Shown here: in pieces, positions 21,469-26,191 of the stretch
How the letters are laid out: every line of letters begins with the position of its first letter
Position numbering within the stretch: the first letter of the stretch is position 1
Assembly: GCA_900540955.1 (NCBI GenBank)
Contig: UQIF01000031.1
Span: forward strand, 1-26,191
DNA length: 26,191 nt
Reading direction: 5' to 3'
Source: an uncultured Olsenella sp.
Lineage (GTDB): Bacteria > Actinomycetota > Coriobacteriia > Coriobacteriales > Atopobiaceae
Notes under the pieces: model-generated
Database searches by the model: none
What the model saw: the letters and a program-made list of their open reading frames with translations, nothing else
Told to the model about the DNA's origin: nothing
Made by a program: the position numbers and the translations under genes

Positions 21469-22343
21469 TGGCGAACATGGCTTCGTATTTGCCCGTCACA
21501 GCAAGCTTTCTCCCGTACCTCCTTGTGACGTACGCTTTCTTTGAGAGTGCCCTCAGGCCTCGCGGAGGTGCCTTGCTGAGAGCAGCCCAGCTGGCGCTCT
21601 TCCTCGCGATACTGCTAATGCCTCCCACGGTGCCATGGCATTGGACCCAATTCCTCCTGGTGGCAGCGATCGTGATTGCAGGTTACAAAGACACCCCCTC
21701 ACGCAAAATTCTCGCCTCTTCCCTTCTGCTGGTAGGTCATTTATTCGGCGAGGTCGTCGCTGTCTTTTTCTGGCTGCTTCTGACCGGCGGCGCGGCGACC
21801 GCATCCGTCGAGACGTCAATGGCAATGTACGGGGCGCACCTTCTCTCCTGTCTCATCGGAGCGTGTTTCTCTCTATTCGCAACAAGAATGCTTGCCCAGC
21901 AGCTGAAGCACTTGGACGAGCACCTGCGCAGCAATGAGCTCTGGTTGTCAGGCGCCGTAGTCATGCAGTCATCGACGTTCCTCTTTCTAAGGTCGACCTA
22001 CTTTGACTCATCTCCGCAATCAACGGTTCTTCTTTGGTTTTCGATGCTGGGATACGCCCTGTGCGTCATCGCCGATTCGCTGGCCCTTCACAGCTTTGGC
22101 CTATTGCGTAAACGCGAAGAAGACCGTCTGCGCCTCGAGCGCGCCCAGCAAAGCATCACAGAGCTTGAAGCTCACTGCGCAGAAGAGCTCGCGACGCTCG
22201 GGGAATGCGCGATGCTTCGCCATGACCTGCGAAACCATGAGCAGGTCATGGCGGCGCTCATAGGCCAGGGAAAACTGAAGGAAGCGTCGGCGTACGCCCA
22301 TGGCCTTGTTGACGAATGGAGCCCGGAGGGCAAGAAGAGATGA
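21468..22343 (+). CDS. Membrane sensor with DHp helix only (split histidine kinase, acceptor half)
   Basis: A 291-residue protein with six or seven membrane helices between about residues 7 and 209, as in AgrC/GHKL sensors, then a short coiled coil (212-245) and a dimerisation/phosphotransfer hairpin. The acceptor motif is L-R-H252-D-L-R-N-H257, the usual LytTR-kinase H-D-x-x-N-H signature, followed by the second helix K-L-K-E-A-S-A-Y-A-H-G-L. The protein then ends at residue 291. No N-box, G-box or any ATPase domain follows, so it cannot phosphorylate itself alone. I chose the ATG at 21468, overlapping the regulator stop; a TTG one codon earlier is also open. Its own stop overlaps the next start (ATGA). 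It likely receives phosphate in trans from the next gene's product and passes it to the LytTR regulator. Confidence 0.88.
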   Translation: MANMASYLPVTASFLPYLLVTYAFFESALRPRGGALLRAAQLALFLAILLMPPTVPWHWTQFLLVAAIVIAGYKDTPSRKILASSLLLVGHLFGEVVAVFFWLLLTGGAATASVETSMAMYGAHLLSCLIGACFSLFATRMLAQQLKHLDEHLRSNELWLSGAVVMQSSTFLFLRSTYFDSSPQSTVLLWFSMLGYALCVIADSLALHSFGLLRKREEDRLRLERAQQSITELEAHCAEELATLGECAMLRHDLRNHEQVMAALIGQGKLKEASAYAHGLVDEWSPEGKKR

Positions 22344-23293
22344 ATGTGGGCCACGTAGTTTCGCTTCTCGCGTTCGCGATTGCATGCGCGTGCGCGCTTT
22401 CGTTAGGGCACCGCGTCGCCCACTTTACGGCATCGCGCACCCTCGTGACCCTCGTTCTCCCCGCTTCTTTTGTGCTGCTCGGGACGCTCGGGCTTCTTTA
22501 CGTCTTCTTTTCTCAAAGCAAAAGCGGCGAGCCCGCCTTCGTTGGGGCGCTGTGCTCGATTGCCGCAGGATCGGTATTCGCCTGGCTCTTCATCACGCGT
22601 TCCGTGAGCGACGAGCAGGCACGCGACACGGACGAACAGCTGGCCACCGCATCCGAGCAGCTGGCCGCGCAGCAGGAGTATTGCCGCACCCTGGAGCTCT
22701 CCAGGAGCTCTGCCGCAAAACTCAAGGCCGAGAACATGACCCGCTTTCAAGAGGTCGCCCGCTCGCTCGACAAGAGAGATGCGAGCGCGGCGCTCCAGTT
22801 GCTGCATAAAAACCAAGGATCACTTGGGCTGCAGCCATACACATCCTGCGAAAACGCCGCCGTTGCTGCTCTTTTGTCGGCGAAACGCGAAAGATGCCTC
22901 GACCTCGGAGTCTCATGGCATTGCGACGTCGATGTTCCCGAGTTCATCGGGCTCTCGCCGCTCACGCTTTGCGAGGTGTTCTCGAACATGCTCGACAACG
23001 CGATTCGGGAAGCGGCGGCAAGCGGTGCTGCGGACCCAAGTGTAGAGGTGCGCGCACGCCTTGCTGCCGGCTACCTCGTCGTAAAGGTCAAGAACAACAT
23101 GCCAAAAGGAACGGGCACCGGTCCAAGCAAGAAAGAGCCTGATGAGAAACCCACCCACGAGATACTCCCCGAGCATGGCTGGGGCAGGCAAATCCTTTCG
23201 CGCATCGCCAAAGAGCATGACGGGGAGGTCCGTGTGGACAAAACCGACGAATCCTGGGTTACCGAAGTGTTCCTCTCGCTATCCGAGGAATAA
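22340..23293 (+). CDS. Membrane GHKL ATPase lacking acceptor His (split histidine kinase, catalytic half)
   Basis: A 317-residue protein with three predicted membrane helices (about 5-24, 34-57, 66-87), a coiled coil (90-125), a degenerate DHp-like hairpin (about 126-160) and a C-terminal HATPase (about 170-315). The ATPase N-box is E212-V-F-S-N216-M-L-D-N220-A-I-R-E-A and the G-box is H-G-W-G-R at 279-283; both look functional. Aligning the hairpin by eye with that of the previous gene puts E131-N-M-T-R-F where H-D-L-R-N-H should be, so the phospho-acceptor His is a Glu. The ATG at 22340 overlaps the previous stop (ATGA), with GGAGGG 9 bases upstream. A partner for the acceptor-half protein in a heterodimeric kinase is the natural reading; a pseudokinase brake is the alternative. 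Confidence 0.88.
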   Translation: MNVGHVVSLLAFAIACACALSLGHRVAHFTASRTLVTLVLPASFVLLGTLGLLYVFFSQSKSGEPAFVGALCSIAAGSVFAWLFITRSVSDEQARDTDEQLATASEQLAAQQEYCRTLELSRSSAAKLKAENMTRFQEVARSLDKRDASAALQLLHKNQGSLGLQPYTSCENAAVAALLSAKRERCLDLGVSWHCDVDVPEFIGLSPLTLCEVFSNMLDNAIREAAASGAADPSVEVRARLAAGYLVVKVKNNMPKGTGTGPSKKEPDEKPTHEILPEHGWGRQILSRIAKEHDGEVRVDKTDESWVTEVFLSLSEE

Positions 23294-23317
23294 CGAGAGG
23301 AACCGCACCGACGCCCG

Positions 23318-25843
23318 CTAGCCTAAGACCTCGCCGGCGATGCGGGCGGTCTCGGTCGCGTCCTTGGCGTAGTAGTCGGCGCCCACCATCTGCGCGTACT
23401 CGGGGTTGAGCACGGCGCCGCCCACGATCACCTTGGCCCACGGACACTCCTTGCGCAGAAGCTCGATAGTCTCGGCCATGGCGGGCACGGTCGTCGTCAT
23501 GAGGGCCGAGAGGCCCACGAGCTTCACGTGGTCAGCGGCCACGACGTCGACAACCGCCTGGGGGGCAACGTCGCGACCGAGGTCCACCACGTCGTAGCCG
23601 TAGTTCTCCAGCAGCATGCGCACGATGTTCTTCCCGATGTCGTGGATGTCGCCATGGACGGTGCAGATGACGATCTTGCCCTTCGAAGGCACGGCGGCGT
23701 CGCCCTCCGCGGCGACGTTTGCCGCCTTGATGGCCTCGAAGCCGGCCTTGGCGGCCTCTGCCGACGCCATGAGCTGCGGCAAGAAGAATGTGCCCTTCTC
23801 AAAGCGCGCGCCCACCTCGTCGAGCGCGGGGATGAGCACCTCGTTGATGGCGTAGAGCACATCGTGGCCCTCGAGCACACGGCCCACGACCTCGGGCATC
23901 GGCCCCTTGCGGCCGGCGAGCACAAGCGCGCGGGCTTCTTCCTCGGGGGTCTTCGCGCCAGCGTCGGGATGCTGCCCGGCGGCCGCGGAGCCCTTCTCGA
24001 CAGATACCGCCAGGGAAGCGGGCGCCGCGCCGGGGGCGGGGAGCTTGTCTGTGCGCTCGGCGTAGTGGGCGACGTAGTGCTGGGCGCTCTCGTCCTCGCC
24101 GGACAGCACGCGCCACGAGTCGACGACGTCCATCATGCGCTGCACCAGCGGGTTCATGATGGCCATGTCCAACCCAGCGCCAAACGCCGCCGAGAGGAAC
24201 GTCGCGTTGACGAGCGGGCGAAACGGCAGGCCGAAGCTGATGTTGGAGAGGCCGAGCACCGTCCGCACGCCCGGCAGCTCGCGCTTGACGCCCGAAATGG
24301 CGTCCAGTATGGCGCGCGGGGCGCTCTGGTCGGTCGAGGCGGCCATGCAGAGGCAGTCGATGACCACGTCCTGGCGCGGGATGCCGATGGCGTCGGTCGC
24401 GGCGACGATCTTTCGCGCGACGGCGATCCGCCCTTCGGCCGTAGGCGGGATGCCCTGCTCGTCGAGCGTGAGCCCGACGATCGCGCAGCCGTAGTGCTTG
24501 GCGATGGGCAGCACCGCGTCGAGGATCTCCTGCTTGCCGTTGGTCGAGTTGATGAGGGCCTTTCCGGGGTAGGCGCGCACTGCCGCCTCGATGACGGCGG
24601 GGTCGGCGGAGTCGATCTGCAGCGGCAGCGTGGTCACGCCCTGGAGCTCGGCGACCAGCTCGACCATCGTGGCGCGCTCGTCGATCTCGGGCAGGCCCGC
24701 GTTCACGTCGAGGATCTGGGCGCCGGCCTCGGTCTGCGAGATGGCCTCGCCCATGATGTAATCATGGTTGCCGCTGCGCAGGGCTTCCTTCATCTTTTTC
24801 TTGCCCGTGGGGTTGATGCGCTCGCCGATGACGCCCACATGCCCCGCCCGCAGACTCGTGATCTGCTGGGGGCCTGCGACGCAGAACCAGTCGCGCACGG
24901 AGCGCTCCCGCGGCTCGCGCCCGGCAAGAAGCGCCCGTTCCCCCGCCGTGTACTCGGGCGCGGTGCCGCAGCAGCCGCCCATGATGGTCACACCCGCGTC
25001 GAGCATGCGCGCGACGGCGCGGCAGTACTCGGGAGCATGGACGTCGAACACGGTGCGACCGCCCTCGACGCGCGGGAGGCCCGCGTTGGCCTGGACCATG
25101 ACAGGGCACTTTGCCCACGGCAGCATGCGCTCGACGAGCGGCACGAGGTCGTCGGGGCCGAGCGAGCAGTTGATGCCCACGGCGTCGGCGCCCATCGAGC
25201 TCAACGTCACGGCCGCGACCTCGGGCGTGGTGCCGAGGAAGGTACGGCCGTCCTCGGCAAACGTCATCGTGACGAAGACGGGCAGGTCGGAGTTCTCGAC
25301 GACGGCAAGAAGCGCCGCCTTGGCCTCGGCGAGGTCTGCCATGGTCTCGACGATAAAGAGGTCGGCGCCCGCGGCGGTCGCGGCGCGCGCCTGCTCGGCG
25401 AAGAGCGCGTACGCCTCGTCGAAGGGAAGGGTCCCCATCGGCTCGAGGAGCTGCCCCGTCGGGCCGATGTCGGCGGCTACATAGCGCGCGCCCGAGGCGC
25501 GTGCGCACGAGACCGCGGCGTCAAAGATCTGCTCCACCGTCGCGGCGTCGCCGAGCTTATCGCGGTTCGCGCCGAAGGTATTCGTGGTCACGACGTCCGC
25601 GCCGGCGGCGACGTAGGCGGCGTGCACCTCGGAGATCTCGCCGGGGTTGGTAAGGCACAGAAGCTCCGGCAGCTCGCCGGCGGCAAGGCCGCGCGCTTGC
25701 AGCTGCGTGCCCATGGCGCCGTCGAACACGAGGAAGTTCTTTCCGTCGAGGACACCCTGCAGATAGTCATCGGCCACGCGCAGGCGCCGCGGCTCCAAGC
25801 GGGCCTCGGGCCAGGTGCAGTCGAGCTTCTTTGCGTTTGCCAT
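23318..25843 (-). CDS. metH: Cobalamin-dependent methionine synthase, short form
   Basis: An 841-residue methionine synthase that moves a methyl group from methyltetrahydrofolate through cobalamin to homocysteine. Domains in order: homocysteine-binding barrel (about 30-320) with zinc Cys C226 (G-I-N-C-S) and C291-C292 (G-G-C-C-G-T); pterin-binding barrel (about 335-590, opening V-I-G-E-R-I-N-P-T-G); an Ala/Pro-rich linker (about 610-645); the cobalamin cap (about 645-715); and the Rossmann B12 domain with the base-off motif D732-x-H734-x-x-G737, S-x-L and G-G-A. The roughly 330-residue C-terminal AdoMet-binding reactivation domain of E. coli MetH is absent, as in several anaerobe MetH. The ATG at 25841-25843 has GGGGAG upstream. 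Convergent with the split-kinase operon, 24 bases between stops. Confidence 0.95.
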   Translation of the reverse strand: MANAKKLDCTWPEARLEPRRLRVADDYLQGVLDGKNFLVFDGAMGTQLQARGLAAGELPELLCLTNPGEISEVHAAYVAAGADVVTTNTFGANRDKLGDAATVEQIFDAAVSCARASGARYVAADIGPTGQLLEPMGTLPFDEAYALFAEQARAATAAGADLFIVETMADLAEAKAALLAVVENSDLPVFVTMTFAEDGRTFLGTTPEVAAVTLSSMGADAVGINCSLGPDDLVPLVERMLPWAKCPVMVQANAGLPRVEGGRTVFDVHAPEYCRAVARMLDAGVTIMGGCCGTAPEYTAGERALLAGREPRERSVRDWFCVAGPQQITSLRAGHVGVIGERINPTGKKKMKEALRSGNHDYIMGEAISQTEAGAQILDVNAGLPEIDERATMVELVAELQGVTTLPLQIDSADPAVIEAAVRAYPGKALINSTNGKQEILDAVLPIAKHYGCAIVGLTLDEQGIPPTAEGRIAVARKIVAATDAIGIPRQDVVIDCLCMAASTDQSAPRAILDAISGVKRELPGVRTVLGLSNISFGLPFRPLVNATFLSAAFGAGLDMAIMNPLVQRMMDVVDSWRVLSGEDESAQHYVAHYAERTDKLPAPGAAPASLAVSVEKGSAAAGQHPDAGAKTPEEEARALVLAGRKGPMPEVVGRVLEGHDVLYAINEVLIPALDEVGARFEKGTFFLPQLMASAEAAKAGFEAIKAANVAAEGDAAVPSKGKIVICTVHGDIHDIGKNIVRMLLENYGYDVVDLGRDVAPQAVVDVVAADHVKLVGLSALMTTTVPAMAETIELLRKECPWAKVIVGGAVLNPEYAQMVGADYYAKDATETARIAGEVLG

Positions 25844-25875
25844 GCGCTTCTCCCCACGTTGGTTTCTGGTCAACC

Positions 25876-25884
25876 ATGCTAGCA
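25876..25884 (-). promoter_or_regulatory. Possible extended -10 of metH
   Basis: On the minus strand TGCTAGCAT (25876-25884) fits a TGn extended -10, 33 bases upstream of the metH start. The -35 is poor. No cobalamin or SAM riboswitch is seen in the roughly 90 bases between the upstream terminator and metH. Confidence 0.35.
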
Positions 25885-25925
25885 GGTGGCGACACGGCGC
25901 GAATTAAAGCACCGCGACATTTAAA

Positions 25926-25968
25926 AAAGAAGGCCCGCGACTCCTTGCATCGCAAAGAGTCGCGGGCT
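25926..25968 (-). terminator. Intrinsic terminator of the right-edge gene
   Basis: A perfect 11-bp stem GCCCGCGACTC / GAGTCGCGGGC (25934-25944 with 25958-25968) is followed on the minus strand by TTCTTTTTTAAA. It lies 35 bases past the stop of the partial gene at the right edge. Confidence 0.88.
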
Positions 25969-26003
25969 CAGGCTTCGAATGAGACAAGAAGTCCTTATAT
26001 TAG

Positions 26004-26191
26004 CTAGGCAAGAAGCTCACGGATCGCGGAGACCTGCTCGGGCGTAGCCTGGACGGCCGGCTCGAAGATCTTGGTCGAGATGGGAAGACCCTTGACGTTC
26101 ACGGCAGCCTTGATGGCGGAGACGAACAGGTCGCACACGTCATAGACGGCCATGAGCTTGGAGATGCGCTCGGCGCACGAGACGGCCGTGG
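26004..26191 (-). CDS. C-terminus of a DapA/NanA-family aldolase (partial)
   Basis: The last 62 codons of a gene that continues beyond the right edge; the stop is TAG at 26004-26006. The visible tail reads through L-M-A-V-Y-D-V, A-I-K-A-A-V, N-V-K-G-L-P and ends P-E-Q-V-S-A-I-R-E-L-L-A. An alpha-helical tail with a (K/N)xKGLP block before a P-E-Q-x-x-x-I-R-E-L-L ending is what the C-termini of dihydrodipicolinate synthase / N-acetylneuraminate lyase class I aldolases look like. The active-site Lys and Tyr lie in the missing part, so the enzyme cannot be told apart (DapA, NanA or another member). It ends at its own strong terminator, separate from metH. Confidence 0.55.
   Translation of the reverse strand, partial: TAVSCAERISKLMAVYDVCDLFVSAIKAAVNVKGLPISTKIFEPAVQATPEQVSAIRELLA

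Noticed and set aside
22300..22360. A frameshift that would break one kinase gene into two
   Set aside because: The second protein begins with its own start, ribosome binding site and three new membrane helices, and has its own DHp-like hairpin. A frameshifted single kinase would not have a second membrane domain between DHp and ATPase.
23528..25882. A very long plus-strand open frame opposite metH
   Set aside because: Same GC-driven antisense effect. The minus-strand protein matches all MetH motifs, while the plus-strand one is Arg/His/Gly-rich with no domain.
25844..25930. A cobalamin or SAM riboswitch before metH
   Set aside because: The space between the upstream terminator and metH is under 100 bases and shows no B12-box or SAM-box sequence.

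Overview
This is a GC-rich bacterial window from what looks like a host-associated actinobacterium. Gene content and style fit the Coriobacteriia best, with a Collinsella-like genome as the closest guess: a T-box-controlled pheST, ROK sugar kinase, SLC45-type MFS carrier, short cobalamin MetH, LytTR signalling and zinc-ribbon membrane proteins. That placement is inference from gene content, not a database match. Most genes are well-known housekeeping or accessory metabolism and most lie on the minus strand.

Layout from left to right. A zinc-dependent phospholipase C-like protein (167-847, -) is followed by pheT and pheS (961-4639, -) behind a phenylalanine T-box leader (about 4661-4950). Next come a small AT-richer membrane protein (5070-5471, +) whose end overlaps an MFS carrier (5461-6783, -), an M20 metallopeptidase (6854-8305, -) and a divergent GntR/UTRA regulator (8572-9300, +). 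A sugar-handling stretch on the minus strand holds a Cof-type HAD phosphatase, a lone PTS EIIA and a ROK kinase (9343-11826). An M32 carboxypeptidase (12064-13611, +) ends at a strong bidirectional terminator inside a palindrome-rich gap. A Cys-rich small protein and a membrane protein (13867-14860, -) precede a monoglyceride-lipase-like hydrolase and glycerol kinase operon (15022-17521, +), which would release glycerol and then trap it as glycerol 3-phosphate.

The accessory core is 17561-23293. Three zinc-ribbon proteins run leftward: a tetra-spanning one, a coiled-coil one, and one combining zinc ribbon, membrane segment, EF-hand loop and leucine-rich repeats. Divergent from them is a three-gene overlapping operon: a LytTR response regulator, then two membrane proteins that together make one histidine kinase. 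The first carries the phospho-accepting HDxxNH helix but stops before any ATPase domain. The second has an intact-looking HATPase but has Glu where the acceptor His should be. This apparent split, obligately hetero-oligomeric sensor kinase is the most unusual thing in the window.

The right end has a cobalamin-dependent methionine synthase without its reactivation domain (23318-25843, -) and the C-terminal end of a probable DapA/NanA-family aldolase (26004 to the edge, -). No rRNA, tRNA, CRISPR array, transposase or phage gene was seen.
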